Below are positions 9,289-20,664 of a stretch of DNA of 64,000 nt, piece after piece. The position numbers and the translations under genes were made by a program. The DNA is from Brienomyrus brachyistius (Eukaryota; Chordata; Actinopteri; Osteoglossiformes; Mormyridae), in contig NW_026042458.1 of the NCBI RefSeq assembly GCF_023856365.1, forward strand, positions 1 through 64,000, written 5' to 3'. Position 1 is the stretch's first letter; the number at the start of each line of letters is the position of its first letter. Under the pieces are notes generated by a model. The model had not been told where the DNA came from, ran no database searches, and was given only the letters and a program-made list of their open reading frames with translations.

Positions 9289-10292
9289 CTAGGGATGTAA
9301 CGATACATTCAACTCACCATTTGATACGATTCACGATTCTGAGTTCAATTTTCTCATTTTTTGCAGAATGAGCTGCAGACAAATATATTCAAAAATATTC
9401 TTATATTTATCTTTCTGAACTGTTGACACTGTTGTGAACAGTGCAACTGAATTTGAATAAAATACTGTTGAAAAAAATCCCAAATCAAAATAAGTAAATA
9501 AAAAAAAATAAATCAAATAAATAAGCTAAGGTTTGCATGTGCAGCTTTTTAGCGTGCTTTGCCCTTTTAATAATCTTCACTCAGCTCACGGTGGTGCCAG
9601 TGGACCTGTTTGTGTATGTTATCAGTCTATTACAATGTTTGCATGCAGTTTATGTCTTGTCTGTGCTTTTCTCGCTGTTTCCTCCTCGTTTGTGATTACC
9701 GGAAAGCTAATATGCTGCCACACCGCCAATTGAAGATCGGGCGGTGCGTCCATCCATCCATTTTCTGAAACCACTTAATCCCAACTGGGATCGCGGGGGA
9801 GACCGGAGCCTATCCCGGGAACAAGGGGCGCAGACAGGAACCAAGCCCAGGCAGTCACCTACACACCGCAGGTCGCACACACTCACACAACTACAGGGCC
9901 AATTTAGACTCACCAGTCAACCTATCCTGCATGCTTTTGGACCGTGGGAGGAACCTGGAGTCCCCGGCGAAAACGGGGAGAGCATGCGAACTCCACACAG
10001 AAAGGGCCCTGGACCGAAGCCAGCACTAACCACTGTGCCGTCCTCAGTTTCAAATTCATTCATCATCTCGCGTTCGCTCAAAACCAAAAACTGACGTACG
10101 ATGTCGACGTGATACGCAGTGACATCTGACGTCAAACTCACATTGTGAAATCAAATGTAATATTACACCAGTTTTTCTGTTAAAGTACTGTGAAGTACTC
10201 CTACAATAGTGATTCATTTTCCACATCAGCCGGTTTAAATCTTCATGCATTTGCACCGATTTTTAACTGATTTGTGATTCATCATTACATGC
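9289..10292. mobile_element. possible hAT-like non-autonomous element containing a SINE
   Basis: The left side begins TAGGGATGTAACGATAC, a sequence typical of hAT-derived fish repeats. The right side near 10250-10292 is a loosely matching inverted end (ATTCATCATTACATGCCA). The interior holds the SINE at 9748-10044. The ends are imperfect and no target duplication is clear, so the limits are tentative. Confidence 0.35.
9748..10044 (-). repeat. tRNA-headed SINE-like repeat, diverged copy
   Basis: On this strand it ends in the (CCAT)n/CATTTTCTGAAACCACTTA tail and begins near 10044 with a degraded GGCACAGTGGTTAGTGC head. It is the same family as the copies at 10624, 17323, 20302, 21663, 44833, 51230 and 63333, but the most diverged. 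Confidence 0.75.
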
Positions 10293-10623
10293 CAGGGCCA
10301 GCAGCTCTGCATGGCTCGACCCTCATAAACATTCTCCACACATGCTGTTCAGGCAGTGGCCACAGAAATTCCCCCAGTGAACTTTATGCTTTCTGTCGGA
10401 GAGTATGCTGTGTTCTGGCCTTAAACCCTGCATACTACTTTGCAGACTTTGATCCTCTTAACAACAATTGGCATTTCTGGTGGCTGAATATCCATCCATC
10501 CGTCATCCAACTGCATGCTTAAAAGCTGTGAATAATAGTAATAATTCTTAAAATTGCAACTATCTAGAATTTCAGCCTAGTTACTCAGCTAAATTACTAT
10601 TTAAACCTAGAATAATTTCTATA

Positions 10624-10978
10624 AGGGGCGGCATGGTGGTGCAGTGGTTAGCACTGTCGCCTCACACCTCTGGGACCCGGGTTCGTGTCTCCGCCTGGGT
10701 CACATGTCTGTGGAGTTTGCATGTTCTCCCCATGTCGTTGTGGGGTTTCCTCTGGGTACTCCGGTTTCCCCCCACAGTCCAAAAACATGCTGGGGCTAAT
10801 TGGAGTTGCTGAATTGCCCGTAGGTGTGTGTGTGTGAGTGGATGGTGTGTGAGTGTGCCCTGCGATGGGCTGGCCCCCCATCCTGGGTTGTTCCCTGCCT
10901 CGTGCCCATTGATTCTGGGATAGGCTCCGGACCCCCCGCGACCCAATAGGATAAGCGGTTTGGAAAATGGATGGATGG
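10624..10978 (+). repeat. full-length tRNA-headed SINE-like repeat
   Basis: The head GGTGGTGCAGTGGTTAGCAC resembles an A box, and GGGTTCGTGTC a B box, of a tRNA-derived pol III promoter. A body of about 250 bp ends in GGATGGATGGAT. It is flanked by a 12-bp target duplication ATAATTTCTATA (10612-10623, 10979-10990), as expected for LINE-mobilised insertion. This is the best reference copy in the window. Confidence 0.85.
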
Positions 10979-10990
10979 ATAATTTCTATA

Positions 10991-11430
10991 TGTGTGATAG
11001 AATCAAAAAATATTTTGTTTTACATATAAATCTTCACAAGGTGTATTACACATGGTATTCCCCAGACACCGCCACCCCAACAGATGCTTTGTTTGTTAAG
11101 ACAATAGCTCAGAAAGTGGTTGATCGATCTTTTGCAGCTTTTACCAAGGTTTGTACAAGCCAAAATTAAATTTTGAAACGGATCCCTGCCACACCCTGCC
11201 CTCCTGAACCTCCCGTTTCCTCCCTAGTGTGGTATAACGTGCCATGCCTGTTCCGCGTTTGTTTTACCTCTCCTTCCTGCCCTTGTGTTACTCATTTCAG
11301 GTGCCTCTAGTTTGCTCCCTGCTTAGCCTTGTATAAATGTGCTTCTCAGTCCTGCCTTTAATGTTGCTGCTGCTGTTTGCCTGTGTGTTCTTCCCTGCTT
11401 ATGATTCCCCCGTGATCCAGTTGTGATCCA
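10991..11430. other. no recognised gene
   Basis: A short open frame to 11169 has no family match that I can name. The rest is T- and C-rich DNA without clear repeats. Confidence 0.4.
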
Positions 11431-14221
11431 GTTGTCTTCATATCATGTATTCAACTCTACTGCCTCAGTCCAGTATTATCTCTGACCATCATCTTATTGC
11501 GTTCAATATTTCCCTTGCTCAAAATATTAGCCCCCCGACTCGCTTCTATATGCCAAACGTACAATCACGTCAAATACAGCAAGTAACTTTATCGATAACC
11601 TCCCTGAGCTATCGTTTTCAACCAAACTAATGTCGAATTCTGCTGAACTTGATAGCATTACGGATTATTTAGCATCTATGCTTAATTCCACTAGAGAAAA
11701 TTGCTCAGTTAAAAATAAAAAAGGTTGTACGAGGTTTACTTTGGGCCTCCGCCGATGCCACCCATTGTCTTACCATGTGAGCGTCTCAGGGACTATGCCC
11801 GGTGCCTAGGAACATAGTGTGTACGCCCCTCAGAGGGTAGACCGGTACCTGTCATCAGCGTGTGCGAACTCCAGAGGTGTAGTTTTGGTATCCACCTAAC
11901 TTAACTTGGGCAGTCAAGTTTGGGACCCGGATAAATAAATGGGATTTAACCCAGAGGCTGCAAGATAGTATTTACCACCATAGTCCTAATAAGGATAGAA
12001 GTCCAATCTGGAAAGTTTATGAAGAAGTTAGCAAATCAGACAGTCATAAAGTAATCGAAACAACATTTATTAAAAATACTACAATATACAATTATTGACA
12101 TGTGGACACATACTTGTAAATACATTTGGACAAATACAATATTAAACAATCACATTCCTCAGCTGAGAGTGAACAAAGTTCTGTGGAAAGTATCTGACTA
12201 CAGATAGACTTTCACCCAGTTCTCTGCGGGAGCTCTGATTACAGAGTGACTCCCCGACTACTTCTGAAGCCCTTCCTTAAGTATCCAGACCAGGTGATGG
12301 CATGTTTCTGAAGACTGACTAATTTCGGTCAATGGTTAATTTTAGGGGCATTGCTGACCTTGGTTCTCAAGTCCCCAGCCAATCAGATCACTTTAGGGGG
12401 TGGTTGTAATTCCCTTGTTCTACCATGAGAGAATCTCTCTCAGTTTGGTGGGTTGAGCCGAAGTTTCTGTATTTCTCTTAGGAAAAGCTATACTGCCTTA
12501 AATCTGAGAGTATAATACTCCTCGTCTCATGCCTATTCAAACGAGACCAAACATGCGTGTATTTGTCCCTAACATCTATGTGTGCTGAGTTATCCTGTTT
12601 ATAGTGGAAAAGGTGTCTGTGTCTGGAGGCTGACAGCTGTTGTTGCTGTGGATTGATTGTGGAACTCTGGTCACTCCGGGGGTGAAAGGTCTTGCTTTTT
12701 CTGTGCTGCTCCAGTTATTCCTATCCAGTCTCTCAGGAGCCGGCAGGCCTTTGCCTTCCTTAAAAGGGGTGGTTTGACGAGTTGAGTCCAGTCTTGCCTG
12801 GGCCAGCGGAGCTCTGAAATAGACTGATGCAGGCTGATCAGAGTTGGGGCCTGCAGGACCTATAAGTTTTATGTCCTTACAGAATGTAAGTGGCATCATA
12901 CTAAACTAGTGGTGTTCGAACTAGCATGGAAAGAGGCTATGGGTAGCTACAAAAAGGCTCTTAGTGCCGCCAAATCATCTAGTATCTATCAGAACTAATT
13001 GAAATAAACAAAAATAATCCTAGATTCCTATTTACTATGGTGTCCAAGCTGACTAATAACCAGACCACTGGTTATTTTCCAGTGACGACTTTATGAAACT
13101 TTTTGACCAAAAATATGCTCAATTAAACAGAACATTTTGAATATTGAATATTGGTTAACCAGTCAGAACTGATGTACTTAATTTTATCTTCAAATTCATC
13201 TACTTGTATGCTAGACCCTGTTCCATCAAAATTATTCAGCGATGCTCCCAGCATTGATTGAACCGCTACTAGCAATAGTTAAACTAAAACATATAATCAT
13301 ATTACCCCAATTTTATCTTCACTGCACTGGCTGCCAGTTAGATTTCGTGTTGACTACAAAACACTGCTCTTAACCTATAAAGCTGTAAATGGTCTTGCAC
13401 CGCAGTATGTGAGTGACCTCATTTGCGTTCCGAATCATACACTTAGATGACGAGATGGAGGTATTCTATCCGTACCCAGAATAAAGAACATTACCTTTGG
13501 GGGAAGAGCATTTGCTCATAAAGCACCACAGCTATGGAATAAACTTCCTATTAGTGTTCGGAACTCAGACACAATCTCTGCTTTTAAGTCAAGGCTTAAG
13601 ATGTACCTCTTTCGCCAGTCTTTTGGATAGTTAAATCTTCTTTTCTAAGGTGAATGGGAAATCTGGAGGTTCATAGTTATTTGAGATTGAAGGGGAAAGG
13701 GGGGATTGGTGCTGTCGTCCTGCCACTCTCGCCGATCACTTAAGCTGTGGATGGGAGGTGGCTTGACGCCAAAACCTCTGTAAACCCTCATGCCTGTGCT
13801 TCCTTCCAGGTCACTCTTTTAGGCAGGCTGTCATAGTTGCTTTAGTCCTGCCGGTTAGGTGTAGGGCAATAACTCTTCTCCATCTTCTCTTTTTCGAGCT
13901 GATACCGAGCCGACTACACCGTGTGAACCCGCACCTGGACTCCTGGATATAACTACATGAAACCAACTGGGACTTTATAACTATATGAACTCTAATGAAT
14001 GTCAATGTAAATGCAGTTTCATGCTCCTTGGTCGCCCAGAGGAGGATGGGGTCCCCTTCTGAGTCTAGGTTCCACTCAAGGTTTCTTCCTGCTAGAGGGA
14101 GTTTCCTTGCCACTGTCGCCTCAGGCTTGCTTGGTGGGGTTCTGGCCGGTTAAATGTAAAGTGCTTTGTGACAATGCATGTCGTTAAAAGCGCTATATAA
14201 ATAAAATTGAATTGAATTGAA
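11430..14221 (+). mobile_element. L2-like LINE, degraded and interrupted
   Basis: A coding piece with SIISDHHLIAFNISL (end of an endonuclease domain) lies at 11475-11520. Others are KLVVFELAWKEAMGSYKKAL near 12895 and the C-terminal block LHWLPVRFRVDYKTLLLTYKA near 13325, continuing to QLWNKLPISVRNSD near 13550. The 3' UTR ends at 14221 in ATTGAATTGAATTGAA, a typical L2-type tail. The reverse-transcriptase core is missing between 13060 and 13300, and a 1.1-kb insertion splits the element. Confidence 0.75.
11735..12876 (-). mobile_element. unclassified insertion, probably antisense LTR-derived
   Basis: Non-coding DNA interrupts the L2 frame, which resumes with KWHHTKLVV near 12880. On the minus strand one part reads TGTTAGGGACAAATAC at 12573 and runs to CCTCGTACA at 11735, with an AATAAA (TTTATT near 12067), so an antisense LTR of about 840 bp is plausible. 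No target duplication was found, and the extra 300 bp to 12876 are unexplained. Confidence 0.35.
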
Positions 14222-14281
14222 GTGCTTCCTCAGATTCATTTTTAAATGTTCTCCAGCTAATTTCCACTATGGCCACGAGTT

Positions 14282-15824
14282 CTAGTATTTTAAATTAATA
14301 TTGAAATGGTCATTTGGCTGAACAGCATCCCGACCTGTTAGAATCTTATATACCTGGATCATGTCCCCCCATAGTCTCCTTTGCTTGAGGCTAAACAGAT
14401 TCAGCTCAGCGAACCTCTCCTCATAAGACATTCCTCTAAGTGCAGGAATCATTCTAGTCATCCTACGTTGCACCTTTTCCAAGGCAGCAATGTCCTTCTG
14501 AAGGTATGGTGACCAAACCTGCACACAGTATTCTAGGTGGGATCTTACCAAGGAATTATATAATCGTAGCATCACTTCTCTTGACTTACATCTCTAGGTG
14601 TGTGGAGTTTAATCCAACATCCTTTTGCCTTTTTTTAATGCTTCCCCACACTGGCAAGAGTGGGACATGGAAGTATCAACATACACACCGAGATCTTTCT
14701 CGTAATCAGCTACCTTTATTTCAGTGGAACCCATAAAATATCTGTACTTTACTATATTTACTATATTTCTGCTCCCTGCATGGATTACCTTATATTTATC
14801 TATGTTAAATTTCATCTGCCACGTATGAGCCCAGTCGCTAATTAAATCCAGATCCTGTTGTAGCCTCTCTGGACATGAGACATGATCTAACATCAATCAG
14901 AAGATACCACACCAGCAGATAATGATTTCTGGAATAGTAAAGTTAAAGGTTGGCTAATAATACCCCTCATCTCTTTTAAAACTATAGATAAGATGCCATC
15001 AGGGCCTTGCGATTTATTTATTTTGAGCTTAGCTAGGCTTTGTACCACATCAGCCTCAGTTATACATATATTGGTCATAGACATCGTTGTATTTGTACTA
15101 AATGGTGGTAAGCTATTCTACTGTGAACAGCCATTGTAAAATAATCATTAAACTCATTTATATCAATTTCATTTTCAATTATAAGGCCCTTACTATCCTG
15201 CAAATGAGTGATTTTCAGCTTTTAGAGCTCTTTCGGAGTTAAAATATTGGAAGAAACTTTTAACGTCATCCTTATAACTGTTATTAACTAAACCTGTAGA
15301 CGTAGATACTCCTGCTTTATTTTGAAATCATTAGTTAATTTCCATTTGTGGAAGAAAGCCCTTTTGCTCCTGACTTTATTCTTAATTTTCGTAGTAAACC
15401 ACCTGTGACATCGCGTGCTGGACGAACAGGCAGGAAGCGAGGAATCAAGGATCCGGGAAACGGAGAGTCGGGAATGAGGGTTTATTGATGAAAACAGGTA
15501 CCAACAGCGAGAGATTTCAATGACAGGACTGGGGAAACAGACTTGAATGTGGACTAAATACACAGGACTACTCAAACTGACAGAAAACAGCTGGTTACAA
15601 TCGGGGCAGCACACATGGTTAATGAGGGGGCGTGGCACACACGAGGATCGTACAAGCAGGTCATGACACCAGCTTGGTTGCAGTTTCCTAGATTTAGTTT
15701 TTCTGGAAACGGGTATGAAGTTCTTTTGCACTTGCAACAATGTGCTTTTAAAAAATTCCCATGCCTCTTCCACAGTATTGCTATTTAACTCCATCCGATT
15801 TACAGTTTCTAGTTTCAGTCTCAT
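14282..15824 (-). pseudogene. CR1/jockey-like LINE ORF2 remnant
   Basis: Minus-strand blocks in order: EEAWEFFKSTLLQVQKNF (15730-15780); KVRSKRAFFHKWKLTN (about 15330-15380); SLAKLKINKSQGPDG with the conserved SQGPDG motif (about 15000); then a jump to LDLISDWAHTWQMKFN (about 14835) and the C-terminal block HLEYCVQVWSPY and RRLWGDMIQVYKILTG down to 14282. The catalytic core with FADD is deleted between 14893 and 14896, and a solo LTR interrupts the 5' part. A closely similar copy with the core retained is at 55425-56411. Confidence 0.8.
15404..15668 (-). mobile_element. solo LTR related to the proline-rich element family
   Basis: On the minus strand it begins TGTCATGACC, shares GTGTGTGCCACGCCCCC, CTGTGTATTTA and CTGTCATTGA with the LTRs at 3326 and 24436, and ends GATGTCACA. 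Flanks CCACC (15399-15403) and CCAGC (15669-15673) are a 4/5 target duplication. It sits inside the CR1-like ORF. Confidence 0.75.
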
Positions 15825-15879
15825 ACCATTGAATTACCCTTCCTAACATTGTATACTTTTGTTTTGGACTTGGTTGAAG

Positions 15880-16450
15880 ACTCAGGCAGCAGGAGTTGCC
15901 CCAACGTTGGTATGTCCTTATCCATAAGGGGGAGTAAACGTTCTGGTTTCCCGACCTTATAGATGAAGGAGTTGGGGGATGTTGCCAGTGACCTGCCGGA
16001 TTCCAGGCAGAACAGGCCTCGCTATGCCACAGCCCTTCAGAGACTGGGCCTTCCGTGCAGAACCTCTGCATCCAAATTAGACCAGTTGTTTAACAAAACC
16101 CTAAAATGGGGTTATTTTTGACATGGAACGGGACTTTGATTCAACAACCCATTACTTAGTTGCGGAAAGTACCCAATATCAAGTATAGCTGCAAAGAATC
16201 TGCCAGAGATTTTCAGAGAAGTTCCCCAGATGCATGGACTGGACTAAGGTGCGTCAGATTAAACAGGAGCCTGGTAAATTCTGTGAGCCCCACGCCAAGT
16301 GACTGATGGAAACATACTCCAGCTACAGTGAGATGGACCCTCCAGCGGACCGAGAGTGGGATTCCCTCTGGGAGCGACAACTCGTGCAGTTGCTGGTGGA
16401 TGAGCTGCAAACAGACATCAAGAAGGACTTCCAACCTCACAATCATTTAC
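15880..16450 (+). pseudogene. retroviral gag remnant
   Basis: Plus-strand blocks ELGDVASDLPDSRQNRPRY (near 15968) and DWTKVRQIKQEPGKF (near 16238), followed by ETYSSYSEMDPPADREWDS and LVQLLVDELQTDIKK, look like the capsid major-homology region of a retroviral Gag. In-frame stops and lost segments show it is dead. The same gag family occurs antisense at 55191-56696. It is not the same family as the Gag of the provirus at 35.7-43.3 kb. Confidence 0.6.
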
Positions 16451-17322
16451 CAAACCACTTCAGGTAACTTGTAAAGATGTAGGTATTGGAGTATTCACAC
16501 ATTCATTTGCAGTGTCCACCTCCTGTCCGGTAAATTTGGCAGGACAAAATTTGAATAACCTATAGGCCAGACTCATGAATGCGGCTGAACGAGTAAAGGT
16601 AGAACAGGTGGCCAATCCTGTTATACAGTCCTAGTAGATTGAGAACCACCTGATTGCAACTGTAGTTGGAATCAAGGGCTGAGCAGCATGGTGGCCTGGG
16701 GGACAATTATGAAAACACAGACCCACTGATATCCTTAAAACCCACAATCAAAAGAGGAGTCAGGATGGCCAGTGACATGTGCTGGCTAAATGGGGACAAC
16801 AAAGAGAGAACAGAACAAGGCAGGGAGGGATTCTGACACAGGTGCCATGCTACTTTGTTTAAATATGCTGTAATGTTTTAGTGCAAGCCTTAGACAATGG
16901 AATCTCTGAATGACGCCGCAGTCTGGCTCTTTCTGAAGGTCCTATACTGTAACCGTCCTGAGAAGTTGTTTGCATGCACTTGCTGCCTTGACACTTGTTG
17001 ATGTGCGTGTGCCCTGCTCGAGCAGTAAAGGGGAGATCACATGCAGAGCTGATTTTCTGTAGTTCCTTAGAATAAAAATAGAATATTCTCTTCAAATAGG
17101 AACACATGCTGCGTTTGATTATTTCACTCCAACTCGGACAAAAACGTCACGAAAAACATCACTTCCCATTAGAAACGCCTCTTTTATGACGTTAATGTCT
17201 GACAGAATCTTCTTGTCCGAGTTGCCCCTGTGACGTAATTTCAACATGGCGGCTTACACACTCAACATTAATTCTATTTTACAAATCCTTAAAAATGTTT
17301 ATTTTGTTAAATTTATTATTAT
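16451..17322. other. no recognised gene
   Basis: This may include decayed downstream gag sequence. A MITE-like patch near 17120-17270 (TCCGAGTTG...AACATGGCGGC) has a loose inverted counterpart near 17990-18090 (GCAGCCATGTTTGTTCCGAG), but clear ends are not visible. Confidence 0.35.
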
Positions 17323-17678
17323 CCCATCCATCCATTTTCCAAACTGCTTATCCTACTGGGTCACGGGGGGTCCGGAGCCTATCCCGGAAGCAATGGGCAC
17401 GAGGCTGGGAACAACCCAGGATGGGGGGCCAGCCCATCGCAGGGCACACTCACACACACCATGCACTCTCACATGCATTCCTACGGGCAATTTAGCAAGT
17501 CCAATTAGCCTCAGCATGTTTTTGGACTGTGGGGGGGAACCGGAGTACCCGGAGGAAACCCCACGACGACATGGGGAGAACATGCAAACTCCACACACAT
17601 GTGACCCAGGCGGAGATTTGAACCTGGGTCCCAGAGGTGTGAGGCAACAGTGCTAACCAGTGCACGACCATACCGCCC
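17323..17678 (-). repeat. full-length SINE-like repeat
   Basis: Same family as 10624-10978, in reverse: the CCATCCATCC tail is on the left and the tRNA-like head (GGGCGGTATGGTCGTGCACTGG on the minus strand) is at the right. It is flanked by the 12-bp duplication ATTTATTATTAT (17311-17322, 17679-17690). Confidence 0.85.
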
Positions 17679-17690
17679 ATTTATTATTAT

Positions 17691-18735
17691 TATTATTTAT
17701 AATTATTAGTAATTATTAATGTAATTGCACGTGTTCGATTTAGAGAATACCATATTGTGACCGTAAACAGTATCCTAACATGCAATATCAGATTTTTACC
17801 AGACTTGTTAGTGTTTTTGGTTTGTTTGTAGTTTGTTTGCCTCTCGAAAAAAGAATATCGCTATGAATGTACTAAAATACTTTATAAAGCTTTTAATGTG
17901 GTTTGACTAGTTCCTGTTTCTTGTTTATTTGTCTGAAATAATAATCTTACTCCATAACTGCTAAAATATAAAGCAACAACACAGCAGCGTATTCATGGAG
18001 GCAGCCATGTTTGTTCCGAGTTGTGCTAGCTTGAACGGGAGATTGTTGGATGTGATGTCACCCAATTTGGAATTTCCAAGTTCCGAGAGAAAAACGAACG
18101 CACCACAAGACTCTGGCTGGAAATTTCTACAATAGAGCCATTTAGTTATTTCTAGAAAAATATTTAGAGCCAATGACCTGATGTCATTGTAACACAGGTC
18201 ACTGTCCGTGGTGCTGAATTCTCTACTTGATGGGCTGGTGCTGAATGAATATGACAGCTGGCCAACATGTCTGTGTGCTTCCACTGACTGGCACCCAGAC
18301 ATATAATGACTTTTAACAATGAGGAGGGAAACGTCCAGACAGGAAATTAGTCAACAGTAATTAGTAATCACATATAGTTCGCATTTATCATGATGTAAAA
18401 TTCAAAAACCTTTTTATATTATTAAGGGATAAATGTAATTGAGTTTTAATGTATCCTTTCCGCTCTTAAAATCGCAAATTATTTCTGACTATTAATCTGC
18501 ACATTTTAATAATTTCATTAATATTACCTAATTGGTTTGTCTTTTTTATTAAATTTTAAAACTAGCTGTACAATTGTTGATGTTGTTGCTGTTCTGAATG
18601 TCATTGGCCTGTTGCCTTACGTCTGTCTAAACATGAGTGAGGGGATGGATGCACTATTCTATGGGGGCCTCTGTAGAGAATAAATGATCCTAATTTTATA
18701 TTGAGAGAGATGGTTAATTCCTTTTTAATCCATAC
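17691..18735. other. AT-rich, no recognised gene
   Basis: It holds a TTA-type simple stretch and the possible right partner of the MITE-like patch at 17120. Nothing else can be supported. Confidence 0.35.
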
Positions 18736-19687
18736 TGCGTTCAGAGCCCCTGTTCTGCCGTTGATCACTGCTGCATATCATCCCCAAACCAATGGCCTGG
18801 ATGAGAAAACGAATGATGACATAAAATGGTAAGTCTGTTTTTGAGGTTGTTTTAGAACTGTGTGAGACAGGCTCTATTCTTTTAACATTACATCAGGAAT
18901 TACTGATATTATTGACAATCAATCCCTTAATATACAGTATCTCACAAAAGTGAGTACACCCCACACATTTTTGTAAATATTTTATTATATCTTTTCAAGG
19001 GACAACGTTAAAGATATGAAACTCTGATAGAATGTAAAGTAATCAGTGTACAGCTTGTATAATGGTGTAAATTTGATGTCCCCTCAAAATAACTCAACAC
19101 ACAGCCATTAATGTCTGAACTGCTGGCAACAAAAGTGAGATTAAAAATGATTTGTGGCAAGATCGGATCATGTGTGTTGAAGAGTTTCTTATGACTGACA
19201 AGTAGTTATTTAAAAACATATCTTGAAACAGCAAATTACATTGTTCTTAATGCTTTTAGAAAATGACTCTTTATAATGATCTGTGAATAATAATAATTTG
19301 CTATGAATGTTTTTCCACTTCAGCTTTCCACAATTATTCTTCCCGATGAGAAAAGCTACGGCACGTTTTTTGATGAAAAAAATAAAGTAGTTGAGACAAT
19401 AAGCAACAACAGCTGAAAACATCTCCTAGTCACAGGAAAAACAGAAGCAGGCATGTGGTAAACGAATACAAAAGAGGTACCAAAACACAGTTTATCATGT
19501 TGGAGATGAGGCGCTTCTGTTCAACATGAGGAAGCGGGGACGGAAAGGAGGAAGAACGGAACCGGATTTTACCGGACCTTATGTCATCCAGGCAATATGT
19601 GGCAAGCTGGTTACACTGTCTAATTCTGAAGGGGCAACTTTAAAGAACAAATACAATGTAAACCACATACAGAAGGAGCCAAACTGA
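18736..19687 (+). pseudogene. integrase remnant (KRBA2/Ginger-like or gypsy-like)
   Basis: Block one (about 18750-18828) contains AAYHPQTNGLDEKTN, the strongly conserved region around the integrase catalytic glutamate, and ends at a splice-donor-like GGTAAG. Block two (19436-19687) is an 83-codon open frame starting after a CACAG acceptor-like site. It contains YHVGDEALLFNMRKRGRKGG and PDFTGPYVIQAI, an integrase C-terminal region, and ends in TGA. The first two catalytic aspartates are absent. The block phases do not join cleanly, so it is a broken copy. A Tc1 fragment lies between the blocks. Confidence 0.6.
18933..19138. mobile_element. Tc1/mariner end fragment
   Basis: TACAGTATCTCACAAAAGTG followed by AGTACACCCCACACATTTTT is a common Tc1-like terminal repeat in fish. 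The copy stops near CAACAAAAGTGAG without a transposase or second end. Confidence 0.6.
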
Positions 19688-19774
19688 TGTCCCAAGTCAG
19701 GAATCACACAAGGTGCCAGAAGAGTATAAGACCAGTAAACCTCCCTCTAGCGCAGAGCTTCTGACAATCGAGAA

Positions 19775-20527
19775 GGATGCTGACAGTTGAAAAAAAACTC
19801 ATGTCTGTGTGTTATGAAAGAATATCAATAAATGTTTCCGAAAGGGGATGACTCATTTGGTAATTATTTACGGCTTATGTTATGGCTGCCAATTTACAGT
19901 CTTTACTGAAGTCTGACTTCTTTTGAGTCACCTTTAATATAGATTGGACACTCTCTATGCAATGTGCAATACTTACATAGATGGTAAATGTTTACCTGCT
20001 TGCACAGATGGATGATTAGGTAATTAGTGTAAGTGTGTGTGTGCGTTCAATCGCATGTATGTCCAAGGTCCATAGTAAATAATATACACTGATCAAGAGA
20101 TGCCCGAAAGTGGATAAAAGAGGACATTAGTGGGTGTATCACTTAGTGTAACGCGTGCAGGAAAATGAGCAGGACTGCAAGCCATATAATGACCCTTGTC
20201 TAGCTCTTAATACAGTATGCATACAGTGATGTATCTACAATGGACAGCTACTATGAGCAGATAGCACAGTACAGGTGCTTATAAGATCTGTATGCTATTT
20301 CCATCCATCCATCCATTGTCCAAACCGCTTATCCTACTGGGTCGTGGGGGGTCTGGAGCCTATCCCGGAAGCAATGGGCACGAGGCAGGGAACAACCCAG
20401 GATGGGGAGCCAGCCCATCACAGGGCACACTCACACACTATTCACTCATACATGCATACCTACGGGCAATTTAGTAACTCCAGTTAGCCTCAGCATATTC
20501 TCAGCATATTCTTGGACTGCGGGAGGA
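19775..20527 (+). repeat. left arm of a large inverted duplication
   Basis: About 750 bp starting GGATGCTGACAGTTGA recurs in reverse complement at 21663-22425 with small differences. It includes the flank of the integrase remnant (AATAAATGTTTCC) and part of a SINE. Confidence 0.85.
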
Positions 20528-20650
20528 AACCCCACGACGACATGGGGAGAACATGCAAACTCCACACCCATGTGACCCAGGCAGAGACTCGAACCCGGGT
20601 CCCAGAGGTGTGAGGCAACAGTGCTAACCACTGCACCACCATGCCGCCCC
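20302..20650 (-). repeat. SINE-like repeat (full length)
   Basis: Same family in reverse, flanked by a perfect 14-bp duplication CTGTATGCTATTTC (20288-20301, 20651-20664). Its left part is included in the inverted duplication. Confidence 0.85.
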
Positions 20651-20664
20651 CTGTATGCTATTTC

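Noticed and set aside
8874..9371. 165-codon ORF
   Set aside because: No recognised domain, no splice or promoter support, and its end runs into a repeat. Left as unassigned.
9744..10094. 116-codon ORF and similar ORFs at 17246, 20275 and 21703
   Set aside because: They lie within copies of the same SINE and repeat its translation (PNRLSYWV...). They are not genes.
10624..10720. tRNA gene
   Set aside because: A and B box-like words are present but no cloverleaf or anticodon arm forms. It is the head of a dispersed SINE with a target duplication.
15781..16071. 96-codon minus-strand ORF as the LINE's N-terminus
   Set aside because: The plus strand here encodes the gag remnant, and the same sequence recurs at 55.3 kb as gag. 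The minus frame is its shadow.
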